From Viola odorata (Eukaryota > Streptophyta > Magnoliopsida > Malpighiales > Violaceae): a stretch of DNA of 64,000 bases. The first letter of the stretch is position 1. Every line of letters begins with the position of its first letter. The notes under the pieces are model-generated. The model was not told the origin of the DNA, ran no database searches, and worked only from the letters and a program-made list of their open reading frames with translations. The translations under genes and the position numbers were made by a program. Positions 11,501-23,459 of the stretch are shown here, piece after piece. The DNA is taken from NCBI GenBank assembly GCA_963691705.1, contig OY829544.1, positions 39,949,917 through 40,013,916 on the forward strand, given 5' to 3'.

Positions 11501-14436
11501 GTAGGGTACTAAACTTCATGAATGAAACCAGCGTCAAGGAGCTTCGCTACTTCTTTATCGATGGCTAAGGCTTTTTTTGTAGAGAACGCGCGCCGCTTTT
11601 GCTGGATCGGCTTAGCACCAAGGTCAACGTTGAGTCGGTGCTCGGCTATTTCTCACGATATACCCGGCATGTCTGCGGGTTTCCACGCAAACTCTTCTTG
11701 ACATTTGTTTAATAACTGGACCAATTGAAGGTTTTCCGCTGGATTAAGCTTTTCGCTGACTAAGAAACTTGATTCTTCTATACCAATCACAGGCACCGAT
11801 ACCATTTTGTCCAGAGGTTGGGCGCGCTTCTCATCACCTTGCTCGTATGGGTCTGCCGTTATACAGACATACCTATCGCAACTCCTTTGAGTCATAAGCA
11901 GGTAGCATTCAGTCGCCAGTTTTTGGTTGCCCTTTATCGATACCACTCCATCCCAGGAGGGGTATTTCATCTTCAAATGCTTCTGAGATATTACCGCTCC
12001 AAAGCGGTTGAGAAAAGGTCGTCCGAGTATGACATTGTAGGGCAAGTTTAAGTCCACGACAAGGAATAACAGATCCTCTGACCGCTTGGAGGTGTCTTCT
12101 CTGAAGTATACGGGCAGAGTAATTATCCCTGGGACTGGGATTGGGACCCCGTCCACCCCAATTATGGGTTTCTTGCAAGGTATTAATTCGTTGTCGGGCC
12201 GTTTCATGAGATTGTAAGCCTCCAACGAGAAGAGGTTCACTACACTTCCGTTATCTATGAGAGTTCTTCTGACTCCGTGACTGGCAATGATGGGCGTAAC
12301 CACCAACGCATCATTATGTGGATAGACAACGCCTTTCTCGTCCTCTTCGGAGAAGGCTAACACCATGCGATCTAGGACGCTTATCGTTTCACCTTTCTTT
12401 GTCGCGCCACCTCGCTTGCGTTTTTCTCCTAACGCCGTCGTCGGTAGTTCTGGTTCATCCATACAAGGAGTCCCTCCCGCTATGATGTTAATCATAGGGA
12501 AGCCCTCATCATCTACTGCGAAAGTTTCCTCACCTCTTCCTCCGAGAGCATTATCCTTTTGTGGGACGCGAGGGGATACTTGTCGGTCATCTGCGACCCT
12601 TTTCGTGGGATTATTTCTGGTGTCTTCTCTTACTTTGGTTGCGAATTCTCCCAAGTAACCTTCTTCCACCAAACGTTCTATTGCTGATTTTAAGTCTCTG
12701 CATACTTTTGTAGAATGCCCCCTGGCTTTGTGGAACTTACAATAAGCATTTTCTCTTCTCCCTAGAAGCACTCTGGGCTTTACAGGCGCAGGGTACCGGA
12801 TGGGAAGGTTTCGCTGTTCCACTATCACTAAAATCTCTACCCTTGGCAGATTAAGGGAAGGGAAATCAAGGTCGTATGCCCGACCTTTAGAAGAATCTCC
12901 TTGGCGTTGAGATGGGGAACTGCCAGGCTTTCCCTTTGAAGTGTTACCTTTTCGCCCACTGGAGGTTTTGGGAATATGATCTTTCCGCCGAGCATACTCG
13001 TCGGTGAGGCGGTCATCAGGAATGGTATTTGTAGGAGCGTTTGGAATCAGAGGTACCTCAGGCGGCATGCCATAGGTTCTATCTCTGTTTTCCTCTTCTT
13101 CCATTTTCGCGTAATTATGGGCTTTAAGTCTTAATGCATCTAGAGTCGCTGGAGGGTCCACCATTAATGCATCTCTTAATTTACTATAACGGCAGTTCCT
13201 CTTCAAGGCTTCTATAGCAAAATCAATGGTAACGCCCGGCGTTAGTGACATTTCCAGATCAAATCGACTAAGAAATTCCTTCAGAGTTTCCTGAGGCCTT
13301 CGACGTAGGTCAAATAACGCGGCGGCAGATTTCCTGATTGGAATCACTGTACTGAACCTACTCCGGAACTTGGATTCCAACTGTGCAAAATTGCTGATGG
13401 ATCCTCCCGGAAGGCCCTCGAACCAGAGGCGCGCCACTCCTGATAACGTCATAACAAATATTTGGCATAACGCCGCATCACTGTGCGTCTGAAATCGCAC
13501 AAAATCCTTCACTTTATTGATGTGGGAAATGGGATCTCTGCTGCCATCATAAGTCTCAGTGGGAAGCTTCACATGTCGACTGACCTTATGGCGTCTTATA
13601 CGACGGCTAAATGGATGACCTGATGTGTCATCAAGAATTTCACGCTCATGGCGTGGGGGAGATATTTCCGCAGGACGCCTCCGATTCCGTGGATCTGGCA
13701 TGGGATGTCACCTAGGAGACCGACTGTGGCTCCTGGGTGAGCGAGTTCGATGTCTCCTACTGCTGGATCTTTCACTGCGCTCAGGAGATAAATCTCTATT
13801 CATTCCTTCTCTTCGACCGTCCCAACGGTTTCCGGCCTCCTCGAGGTGCCGATCCTCCAGAGGGATAGGACCTCGAGGCACTCTCGGTACATAAGGCTCC
13901 ACTCGTCCTTGAGCGAGCTGCACAAAATTGATCGGGGGATCAGTTATAGGTACAGTTGACCTGAGGTTTTCCTGTAACGACGGTGACAAGGGTCGTTCAG
14001 TGACAATAGATTGTGTGAACATAACACGGGGAGGGGCACTCGACTCAGAGATTTCAGGTGTCATTTTGACAGCTATTTCCGTCAAATAGTCCAACCAAGC
14101 ACGAAGGGCCGCTATTTCACTCGCAAAAGGGTGTTCCGTACTATTTAACACAAATCCCCTCGGAGCAGGAGTAGAGAAGTTGGATCCCGCCATTTGGGAT
14201 AACGAAATGGTCGCCTGCGAGGAAAGGACTTCCCCTGCAGACCTGGTCAAAGGATTTAGAGATTCTGAACTGATTTGTTGTGCTGTCGCAGAAAGATCAG
14301 CAGTAGCAAAAGGGAATAACTGTCTACGAATCGAAAAAGGAACATTAGAAGATGGGGGTCGTGTCCGCTCCGACTCAGAAGTCATGATTGTTCCGATCTC
14401 TGGGTAGAACAGAGCTTGGCTATTAAGGATGCTCAC
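8537..14436 (-). pseudogene. Gag-pol polyprotein of element 1, multiply broken
   Basis: It aligns end to end with the intact 1973-residue polyprotein at 45077-50998. Gag and protease lie at 14436-11653, RT around 11451-10900, RNase H plus the second archaeal-type RNase H at 10862-9900, and integrase at 9919-8537. Damage seen by comparison: TGA at 13708-13710 in gag, TGA at 11653-11655, TAG at 11509-11511, a 7-bp deletion near 11060 just after the YVDD region, a 1-bp deletion near 10860, and a deletion of about 17 bp near 9895. The integrase segment is open and keeps its zinc-finger, DDE and GPY motifs. Gag keeps an Arg/Ser-rich run and the C-X2-H-X4-H-X4-C knuckle. Confidence 0.9.
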
Positions 14437-14449
14437 TTAATGCACCAAG

Positions 14450-14468
14450 GCTCTCAATGAAAGCACCA
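14450..14468 (-). other. Primer binding site of element 1
   Basis: On the minus strand, TGGTGCTTTCATTGAGAGC follows the LTR end after three bases. The identical string is the PBS of the non-autonomous element at 27666, and element 2 differs by one base. The tRNA partner is not assigned. Confidence 0.65.
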
Positions 14469-14471
14469 ATT

Positions 14472-15084
14472 TGTTAAGATTTAATTTCTTATACGATCGG
14501 GATGATGACTTCTGTTGGTCGGAGTTGATGTAGTCGCCGTCGAACTCACCTGCAAGGCGCCGGAGGGAGGGCTCCGGCGTAGACACTCCGATGCTTAAGT
14601 CAGTAAGTGGTTCAAAAATGGCAGAGGTTCTAGTAAGCAATTTTCGGCTTACCTTTTGTTTTAAACTGAGGGAGTATTTATAGGCCGCTGGGGGCGATAC
14701 CTGAGCAAAGAGGTGATATCCCAGGGAAAGCAATCTCTCTAGAGGACGTCGCAGGTGATACCTTATGATGACGTCATGGGCGATATCTTATTGTGACGTC
14801 ATGGGCGATACCTTATGAAGACGTCAAGGGCGATACCTTATGGTGTCGTCAGGGCGATACCTCTGAAGAGGGTTCCGCGAGCGATACCTCCATGGATACC
14901 TGGGACGGGATGATGCCGTGCGTGCAGAGACGGGTGAGTCCTCCCCCCCGCTGATGTCGACCATCCCAGGAAACACCTTCCAGTCTGGAGCCGACGACTC
15001 AGATGTCCGATAGAGCTACAGGATTCCGCCTTCGGCAAAGTCATAATTACCGTAACACCCCTATGAGTGTCATAATTGTTATCA
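14472..15084 (-). repeat. 5' LTR of element 1 (613 bp)
   Basis: In element sense it starts TGATAACAAT and ends TCTTAACA. TATAAATA (minus strand) lies at about 14683-14690 in GGCCTATAAATAC. A C-run followed by GCTGATGTCGACCA at about 14941-14966 and the block CTCCGGCGTAGACACTCC near 14570 are shared with element 2. The sequence is clearly diverged from element 2's LTR, so the two are separate subfamilies. The right boundary is set by analogy with element 2. Confidence 0.75.
14753..14850 (-). repeat. U3 tandem repeats with TGACGTCA sites
   Basis: Four units of 25 bp (GGGCGATACCTTATGATGACGTCAT-like, shown here only in outline). Perfect TGACGTCA palindromes are at 14769-14776 and 14794-14801, AGACGTCA is at 14819-14826, and the fourth is degenerate. 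TGACGTCA is a classical bZIP-type (C-box/CRE-like) site. The array is 60-170 bp upstream of the LTR TATA box, an enhancer-like position. Confidence 0.75.
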
Positions 15085-16987
15085 GGCTCCAAACCGGAAC
15101 CAAGCTTGTATCAGCCGGCAGTGGTGCCGGCGGCCAAGGCTTAGGGATGATGAATAATGTCATGCATCCCTTAGGACAGCTTGGTTCAACGCGTGAAAGG
15201 TGATGAGCTTGGCCCATCACCATTAAAATGGATTTTTTAGGCCAGGAACTATTCCTGGCCCATTTCTTTAATTTTTCAAATTGGGCCCAGCCCATTGTCA
15301 TTTTTCCGAGACCTCGAATCGCGCTTTTTGTAAAATATTCGTATATTTAGCATGACTATTTTTTCGTGCTGTCACTTTAAAATTCTATACCTATCAACTG
15401 TTTAAATTCTTCACACTTTAATTTTTTGCAATTTACTTTCTGCAATTTAAATTCCGTTATTTAATTTACCGCCTATATGGTCGGTCGTATTTTTAATTTC
15501 TGCAAATTATCAACTGTTTAATTTCTGCAATTATCAACTGTTTAATTTCTGCAAACTATCAACTGTTTAATTTCTGCAATTATCAACTATTTAATTTCTG
15601 CAAATCATCAACTGCTTTAATTTTCTGCAAATCGTCAACTGCTTTAATTTTTTGCAAATCATCAATCATTTAAATTTTCGGCAAATCATCAATCATTTAA
15701 TTTTCTGCAAAATCATTAATCATTTAATCTTCTACAAATCATCATTTAAATTCTGCAAATTATCAACTGTTTAATTTCTGCAAATCATCAACTGCTTTAA
15801 TTTTCTGCAAATCATCAATCATTTAAATTTTCAGCAAATCATTAATCATTTAATTTTCTGCAAAATCATTAATCATTTAATCTTCTGCAAATCATCATTT
15901 AAATTTCAACAAATCGTCAACTGCTTAATTTTCTACAAATATCAAATCTTTAATCATTTAAATTTTCATCAAATCAGCATTTAAATTCCGCACTTATCAA
16001 CTATCATCATTTAATTTTTCTGCACGCATCAAATCATCATTTGATTCTTTCAATAAATATCAACTGTCATTTAAATTCTCGCGTTCATCAATAGCTTATT
16101 TATTTTTCGAGCTATCACTAACACTCTCACTTTGTAGGTTTAAAATTCAAGCTTCGCTCGAAAGTACGCATTTCGTTCCCTTTTATTTATTCAATGCTTT
16201 TCTGTAAAATATCAATTGTGCGCATGACATATAGAATTTCTAGAATTAAAATCAACCCACATGAACAACTTGTTTAAAGACTTGCTTACAATGCCATGTT
16301 CGTTTGATTTTAAATTCCGCTTATATTGACTGCATATACTTGGTGGCTTCGATCCCACATCAGTTTTATCACTTCAAAACCTCTCATTTAAATTTGTACT
16401 CTGTTAAGCTATCCATGATAGAATCACGTAGTAATTAATTTAATCATGCATAAGTCCGATGATGAAATAGAGGGCGCTCATTCAGTCTTATGGAAAATTC
16501 AGTCCCATCACACTACGGTCAGGAATAATCGATCGGTCTTGAAAATGGTAACCGCGTCCGAAAATATTTTTAAAATGGTAACCCCGTCTAACGATTAATT
16601 ATTCCTAAACGGTCCCGATCATGGAAAAGACCAAAGTGACGATTCCTCTAAGGACCCCCTTTCAAAACGCATTTTATCAAACACCTTTTAAACACCTCTC
16701 TTATCAACCGGTAACCATTTTCGGATGTGACTCGGGTGCCTAACACCTTCCCGAGACCATAATACGACCCCGAACCTTTGTCTAGGGTTCAGACCCTTTT
16801 TTTGTGCCTTTAGTTTTTTATTTTATTTTATATTTTTATGCCATGACGATTAAGGTTCCCTAAACCTAGCGACAAAATTAGGGTGGCGACTTCATTGCAT
16901 ATTGTGAGGCGTCCTTTTACGCCGAGCATCGTAAGGTCTCAGATTCGTTGTATACTCGTGAATACTTTTTGTGATTTTCGGGGCGCG
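15085..16987 (+). mobile_element. Ogre-like LTR fragment, plus orientation, interrupted by element 1
   Basis: It matches the 3' two-thirds of the LTRs at 52066-54199 and 60220-62916. Shared features are the GGCCCA-rich stretch (15190-15300), the block around 16130 (ACTTTGTAGG...AAGTACGC), GGTGGCTTCGATCCCACA at about 16350, and GACTCGGGTGCCTAACACC near 16728. It ends GCGCGACA at 16987, like the other LTRs. Its upstream part should lie left of element 1, outside the window. No genes. Confidence 0.8.
15491..16075 (+). repeat. AT-rich minisatellite inside the LTR fragment
   Basis: About twenty degenerate copies of a 24-28 bp unit of the form TTTAATTTCTGCAAATCATCAACTG. The other LTR copies in the window have a different AT-rich array at this position (53000-53300, 61680-62000). 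Confidence 0.8.
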
Positions 16988-18460
16988 ACACACCCCCTTT
17001 TTGGATTTTATTGCGCGACGTGGGTTTGGGACGAGATGTGAGACAAAATTGGACTCATCTTACATAATGCAATGAAGTCGCCACCCTATTTTTGTTTCTA
17101 GGTTTAGGGAACCTAAAGTCATGGCATAAAAAAATAAAAAGCTAAGGCAAAATGGGTCTGAACCCGAGAATAGTGGTTCGGGGTCGTATTATGGACTCGG
17201 GAAGGTGTTAGGCACCCGAATCTCATCCTAAAAAGGTTACCGGATAAAGAGGTGTTTAAAAATATGTTTGAAAAATAAAAGTCCTACTTTAGTGATCATG
17301 CCCAATAGATTAAATTTTAACAGTGTGAAAAAATCATGTATACATGCATATTGTGCGGAAAAAACGTGGAATAAATAAAAGGGCAAGAAACGTTTACTTG
17401 GGAAGGGTATCGGGCGAATATACCCTTTTTGAACGAAGTTATGGGTACGAGGAGAGGATAACATTTGAATGCTTGACGGTTCTTGTATGCGCATGAAAAT
17501 GATTAGTTTACGCAAATATGAATAGAATAATAATTATCCAAACATTCAAAGCGTAATAAACAAGCACACGAAAAATAATACAAGCATGAGAAAAATAAAT
17601 AAACAGTACAAGTACGGAAAATAAATAGCACAAGTGCGAGAAATAAATAGTACATGTTTTACAAAAAAATTAAAAAAATAAAATTTCGATGGGCTGAAAA
17701 TTTGGGCTCGGTCCACTAGGCCAAGAGGGGCCCACTAGGCTGAGCTTGGGCTGATGCAGCCCAAGCTTTTCTTCACGCGTTGGGCTAGAGGCCCAGCCCT
17801 TTCTTCCTCTTCCCGCGCGCGTTGAGCGAGCTACTTCATGGTTTGGGCCCGCGCGGCCCAAAACCAAATTAAATGGAGAGAGTTGTTAGCTCTCTCCTGT
17901 TCATCATCACTGTCATCGTGTCGCCGGCGCTCCTGCCGGCGACGAAGTCCCGATCAATCAACACAAAAACAGGGAAATTTTATACCAAAATGACCCTTAC
18001 AAAAGCAATAATTCATCCAAGTAATCACAGTAATTTAATTTCAACGAAATAATACACAATTAAATACAAACGGATTAAATCTTAATTAACGAAAAAAAAC
18101 CAAAATTTCTCCAATCCTTGGAGCAATTCGTTAAAAAGAAGCGATGCGATTAAACTAGTGATTAAAATGAAGTGATTATAAAGCAAAACAACAAGGTATT
18201 TGATCAAAACACAAAAGATTAATTTTTTTGAAAATATTGCCGAAAACACGTAATAAAAAAAATTTAAAGAGCTGGAAATCGGGATTCAACCTTGGGAGAG
18301 TGTTTTGACTGGTGGGATAAATCTTTGGAGAGTGTTTCAGCTGGTTTTTCTCGGTGTTCGATTTGGTGGTCTAGTGCAGTGGGGGATTAAGTTGATATGG
18401 GTTGAAAATTAATTGTGGCAGAGATGAGAGTGTGATGGTTTTTTTTTCATGAACTCGTCC

Positions 18461-18492
<32 letters not shown>

Positions 18493-19000
18493 GGAGAATG
18501 TTTTGGTTATTTATAGAGGGTGTGAAGGATGGGCAAGAATTAATTGATGATAGGAGTAGGTGCAAGGGAAGATGAGTAAAATGGAAATGGCTATGTTTTA
18601 GGCAGAGGGACGAGGGTAGTGAATTAATTGGTGATGGGAGTGGGTGCAAGGGAAAATTTATTTTATTCGGTTCGAGCTAATAATACAGGAAAATTTGCTC
18701 AAAACCGATGGAAATTTAAACAGAAAATACCAAAATGTGAAATAAAATGAGATAGATGAAATGATACGAGACGAAAAATGTAAAATATAAAAATAGGCAG
18801 AAATATTCGATCCATGGTTCGAACGGAAAAAGTATTAAAATGCGGATTAACAGGAAAAAAAACACGAAATAATACGAAATGCGATGCAAATAATAAACAG
18901 TAAATAAACGTCAATAATAAATGTAAATAAGGTTAATAATATGACGAATGAAAAAAAGCGGAGATGGTGTGACAAAAATGTCAAAAATCAGGTAGCAACA
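16988..19000 (-). mobile_element. Ogre-like LTR, minus orientation, joined tail-to-tail to its neighbour
   Basis: Read on the minus strand it starts TGTTGCTACC at 19000, as the LTRs at 52066 and 60220 do, and ends near AAAAAGGGGGTG at 16988. The 16990-17260 segment is the reverse complement of 16690-16987. It has a TATAAATAA promoter and GGGCCC-rich text at 17690-17860. It has lost the last few LTR bases at the junction. No internal region of its own family is attached, so it is solo-like or truncated. ORFs in it are short and not convincing. Confidence 0.75.
18459..18515 (-). promoter_or_regulatory. LTR TATA box with a 28-bp poly(C)/poly(G) tract at the expected start site
   Basis: TATAAATAA on the minus strand occupies 18515-18507. 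About 21-48 bp downstream lies an uninterrupted run of 28 C on the plus strand (18459-18486), which is G28 in the sense of transcription. Confidence 0.6.
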
Positions 19001-19038
19001 ATGCCCGATCTTTTTCTCACTCACACAACTTACATTTT

Positions 19039-20250
19039 TCACTTCACACCACTCAAGTTGATTTTCCATAACCGTGGGGAGCACAAGTGCGGCGCAAGCT
19101 TTAGAAAGCTTATTTTGGTCTTCGTGGACTTGCGAAGGAGGCAAGGGGGGATAAGGAACTTGTTGCCCAAGTGCTCCAACTTGTACTTGTTGAGGAAGCC
19201 ATCATGTACAGCCCGCTTGTCAAACTGCCATGGTCTACCAAGAAGTAAGTGGCTGGAATTCATTGGAGCCACATCACAAGTCCGTTCATCCTCGTATGCG
19301 CCAATGGAAAAAGGGGTGATTACTTACCGAGTCACAATAATGGAGCTCTCATCATTGAACCAATTCAGCACATAAGGGTGAGGGTGTTTTAGGGTAGACA
19401 ACCCCAACGAATAGACAAGAAGCTCACTTGCCACATCGACACAACTACCATTATCAACGAGAATGGAGATAACCAATCCGTAAGCTAGGCCGCGGGTGAG
19501 AAAGAGATTGTCCCGTTGCTCAAGATCCCTATCATGAACGTTGTCATGGATGCTCAAATTTCTCCTTACTACCAAACACTTAGGGACCTCCACACAAGCA
19601 TACTCATCATCATCAACATCACCCGAATCAACTACACTCTCGGTAACCCTCACTTGGGTACTCTCGGTTTCATCATCATCATCACTAACCACTTCACCAC
19701 TCTCACGCATGACCATCACCCTCCTATTAGGGCATTCCGTCCTCATATAAACTTTGCCTCCACGCTTAAAGCATGTAATATTCCTAGAAGGGGTTCTAGA
19801 GTTGGGGTCGGTGTTTGGTGTTGGTTTGGGTATTAAATTCAAGGACGTATTGGTGTTTGGGTATGTGTTTGGCTTGGGTAGGGGTGCGGGTTGTGTGGTA
19901 TCTTGGTTAAGTTTAGAAGGTAAGGAAAAAGCATTCCAAGTAGGCTTATAAAAAGATGAAGAAATGAAAGGAGTTTTGGGTTTAGCGCTTACTTGGCGTT
20001 CTATCTTGAGGGCAAGATGGAACATGTCCTCCAAGGTGTCATAAGAGTGGAAATCCAGCTGATATGAGATCTCCTTATGTAGGCCTCCCAAGAACCGAGC
20101 CATGATGGCTTCATCACTCTCGTACACATCCGCTCGCATCAAGCACGTGAGCATCTCATGGTAGAAGTCACTCACACAGTGAGGTCCTTGTGTCAATCTT
20201 TGAAGGCGCTGGTGGAGGTCACGGAGATAGTAGGAAGGCACAAACTGGCG
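19039..20250 (-). pseudogene. Distal gag and protease of the chromovirus-like element
   Basis: An open frame at 20241-19324 (305 codons) starts within gag. FVPSYYLRDL is followed by a retrotransposon gag helix region (MARFLGGL), a Pro/Thr/Asn-rich linker and a zinc knuckle of which only C and CPNRR remain (the second Cys and the His are replaced, CFKRGGKVY). An Asp/Glu-rich spacer and a protease with LVDNGSCVDVAS follow. A short second frame (19272-19039) continues with HLLLGRPWQFDKRAVHDG, the protease-RT spacer. Stops separate the two. The N-terminal half of gag lies at 23460-24267 beyond the insertion. Confidence 0.75.
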
Positions 20251-23200
20251 CCTTGATTGATGGTTTATTTTGGATGTTTTATCTTCTCTTTTATTATTAA
20301 TTGAGATGATAATTATGCTACTTTAAGTCCTTTTGCTTCCTTTCTCTATAAACAGCCTTTGGAGCATCAATCTGAAGAAAAGGAGCAGAAAGCTTGAAGA
20401 TTAGAGCTTAAATCAATCATTTGGTGATGGAGTTTCATTTTCAGCTTTGCTGCCTTGAATTTGGTCCATTCGTCCCGAGGCCACTTCACTATTTTGCCGA
20501 GATCAGCTCTTCTCGAGGCCTTGACATGAAGCGACCTGTCAGAGTTCCAGCCTGGACAGCACTGAGCGTACTTTTGTATTTTATTTGTTAAAGCTGGTTC
20601 AGCTAGCCTGGAACCTGGAGGACTTGAGCACGAGTATTAGTGCTTGGATTCCCTCTTCCACCTTGCAGAAGCACCAAGGGGACATCAATGGAAGAATGAT
20701 GAAACATTCCCCTTGTATTATTCAAGAATATTCTCTCCAAAAGTAAAGTAGTGCCCAGCACCAGCCTGGTTTGGCAGCACATGTTTGTGAGTGCTGCAAT
20801 TATTTTATGGTGAAGGTTGTACCTTTGAACTCTATCAGAGGAGAAGAATAATGGCTATTAATAGGACACGAAGCAAAGGAAATAGAGGAGGACACGAGGG
20901 GGAGAGCAAGAGAGGAGAAAATCAGCATTTCTCACATTTTCCAGATTTTTCAGCTTTTCTTTGTATTTTCGGATTTTAACTTCTTTTGCTGTTTTGATTG
21001 GTTGTAATTAATTCCTCCAATTCCTGGTAGGGATTGAGAGGTTAACCATTCCAATTTGTTGAGAGACCTCTTTGATCTTTAATAAAAACGTTTTTCATAT
21101 TTCTCTCCTTCTTGTTTTAACTCCAATTTGTTCTTGTTGAATTTGGGCTTAGCTAACCTATGTTTTAACTTGAATGATTACAGTCAGTTCTCTTGTGATT
21201 AAATCACTCTTAGAGAGCAGTAGTAGACGAATCAGCAGGGCATGAGGGGCATGTGCTTGGTCTATGCTGATAGAAGGAGTTGAATTAGGCGGTCATCCCA
21301 TCCCGAGGCCTTGAGAAGGGCCGACCTAGGTGACAGCTGGGTCAAGTGCCAGACTAGACCAGACTTGTGGATGATGAAAGTACTCCCTTGTCTAGGAGAG
21401 GGACCTCACTGTTTTTAATCAATCTCTTGAGCTTTTCCTTAAGTATTCTGATCCCTTTGTCGAAGGCTCTGCATAGCCAAGCAAAGTGGCGGATCAAGAG
21501 TCTTAGGATGAGCTTAGGAAGATTAGGGTGTTTAAAATGAAGTGATTCTTTTAAATACTTTTGTAGCAGGTTGGGAATCTAGTGTGAGCTGGTTCCACAA
21601 CTTCTTCTATGAAACCGTTTTGAAAATACCTTTGTCAATGATCAACAACGTGGAATTGTTACCTCAAGAGATCTCTACTGGGAATGATATTTCCCTCATC
21701 CTTTCACTATCTTTATCTTTGCTATTTTCGTTTCTTTATTTTCTGTTTGTATTTTTGTGCATGGTCGACTCGTCTCGAGGCCTCGGGATGAAGCGACCAT
21801 GTCTGCTGCTGTTTTTATTTTCTTGTCATTTATTTTCTTGTACTGTTTTCACCTCACCCTTCGTTTTGTTCAGTTTGGTTTGGTTGTTTGCAGGAGAATA
21901 AACATTAGGCCGATAGTCCCTGTGTTCGATCCTCTTACCGCTGTGCACAATCCTTTTTGTTGCTTAGTGATAAGTTGTAATTTTATTTATGATTGGATTC
22001 GACACCCATTCACGCCTCATCTCATATTTCAACTCATCTCAAGTCTCCACCGAAGGTAGCTTCTCAAGTCGCCTAGTGACCACAAGTCTATCCCACCAAT
22101 GTATGGCCATTCCCGTGAACTCCACAATGGCAAGGCGTGATACAATCCTAGTTGCCTAGGATGCGCTTTGACTCGACGATCTAGTTCGGGCTTGGATTTT
22201 CGGATGCGGAATTGATACGACTCACCTTGACAACGTAGACCGGCTAGCCGCAAGCACTAGCTAACCTAGTTCGAATAAAGAGAGGTTCCTTATTCGAATC
22301 ACTAGACCTATATCCCTTGCAGATATCAACCTAGGGCAAACGAACAAGTGGGGTTAAACTTTTGGGTTTTACTTGTGATTTTAATCAAGTGTTCGGACTC
22401 AATTAAAGACAAGGATCTCGCAAGAACAATTTGAGAAATACTCTCTATATTTAATTATCAAAATCAGGTATGTTTTACAATGAGCATAAAAGGCTCTATA
22501 TATAAGCAAAGCCTTTTACAAGTTTAATTATAACTAGTATTTCTAATTAGACTAGAAGTAGGAGTTCTATCTAAGAAATAACTCTAATAAGTTAAACAAC
22601 TAATTAATAAATACAATAAATACATTCTAGAACATCCTAGAAGCATTCGCATCATCAGGCCAAGGTTTGGGCCGAATCTTCCAAGTCGCGGGCTGCTCGT
22701 GTTCACACTGCGTAGTGGAATGTCTCATCGGACTATCTTTTGATCCACTCGACCAAATGGGCTGAAAATTATCCCATTCGAAAGCTAACATCTTAAAATA
22801 GTAAGAAGGGTCCTCTCTTCCTGGTCTAGGCCTCACAGGTCTGAAATAAATCGAATAGCATTGACTGACGTGTTTTGAAGTCCTTATCGGCGTAGTATTG
22901 TTGTCAGCGAAAATGTCTCGAGTCATAACATCTAAACGGCTCGTGAGTTTGAACTGAAACTTGGTCACAATGAAGAGACCATCCTGAGGTTTCATAAACA
23001 TGTTCAATCGCATGATTTTGACTTCTGTAGCTCTGATTGGGTTCGGACAAATTCGCCTGTTGCGTCTGCGCCTAGAACTCCTATATGCGAGATTGTCATC
23101 TCGAACCTTTTTGAGATCTACTAGTCCAAATTCTCTGAAACTTGGACACAGATTTCCTAAGACTCCAATCAGTCTTGTATATGTGCTGGATCTTTGATTG

Positions 23201-23459
23201 AAGTTGTTCTTCCATGGGTTGAGTCTGATAGAAGTCAAACCTTGCGCTAGTTGCCTCCAAGCCACCTTCCATGTCATCCTTCATGTGAAGGCTTGATAAA
23301 GCAGTGTCTCCTGCCTTGTCTCCATGTCTAGATGTTGTATTAACCTCACTGGATGCTTTCCAACATCTTGGGCTCGACACTTTGGGTTGATTGGCCTTGG
23401 TCGCACGACGTGTGCGCGTTGTGCGTGCGCTAGGGCTAGCCTCGGGGCTAGGATCGTAT
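20251..23459. mobile_element. Composite insertion inside chromovirus gag, unclassified
   Basis: Gag is readable on both sides, but this 3.2 kb has no gag, RT or integrase. The left part (20251-22010) looks LTR-like on the plus strand: TATAAAC at 20347-20353, AATAAA at 21081-21086, and text near 21915 (GTCCCTGTGTTCGATCC) of a kind common at the 3' end of plant LTRs. Three dispersed copies of a CGAGGCC...GAAGCGACC-like motif occur near 20511, 21302 and 21772. The right part is a separate LTR-like unit (22213-23459). GGCGC flanks both ends and could be a target duplication, but the outer termini are not typical TG/CA ends. Confidence 0.45.
22213..23459. repeat. Putative LTR with perfect terminal inverted TGATACGA/TCGTATCA
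   Basis: The segment begins TGATACGA and ends TCGTATCA, with TATATATA near 22495-22502. A 216-codon minus-strand frame inside it (22627-23277) resembles no protein I know and is probably chance. The flanks GGAAT and AGGCG do not match, so this is not a simple solo LTR in gag. Orientation is uncertain. Confidence 0.4.

Larger units (their letters stand above)
1..15084 (-). mobile_element. Decayed Ty3/gypsy Tat-lineage LTR retrotransposon (element 1), 3' end off window
   Basis: The order on the minus strand is 5' LTR (14472-15084), PBS, gag-pro-RT-RNase H-integrase (14436-8537), a repeat-bearing junction, then four genes on the plus strand. Alignment with the intact element at 35492-51573 puts the missing 3' LTR about 0.5 kb left of position 1. 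A second, archaeal-type RNase H domain, no chromodomain and extra genes after pol mark the Tat lineage. The polyprotein and three of the four antisense genes are broken, so it is not autonomous. It sits inside an Ogre-like LTR (15085-16987). The expected right-hand TSD is GGCTC at 15085-15089; its partner is outside the window. Confidence 0.9.

Noticed and set aside
19516..19951. Plus-strand frames opposite the chromovirus gag
   Set aside because: They are shadows of the minus-strand Thr/Pro/Asn-rich gag text.
22627..23277. 216-codon minus-strand frame
   Set aside because: It lies inside a putative LTR, matches no family I recognise, and overlaps the TATA-bearing region.
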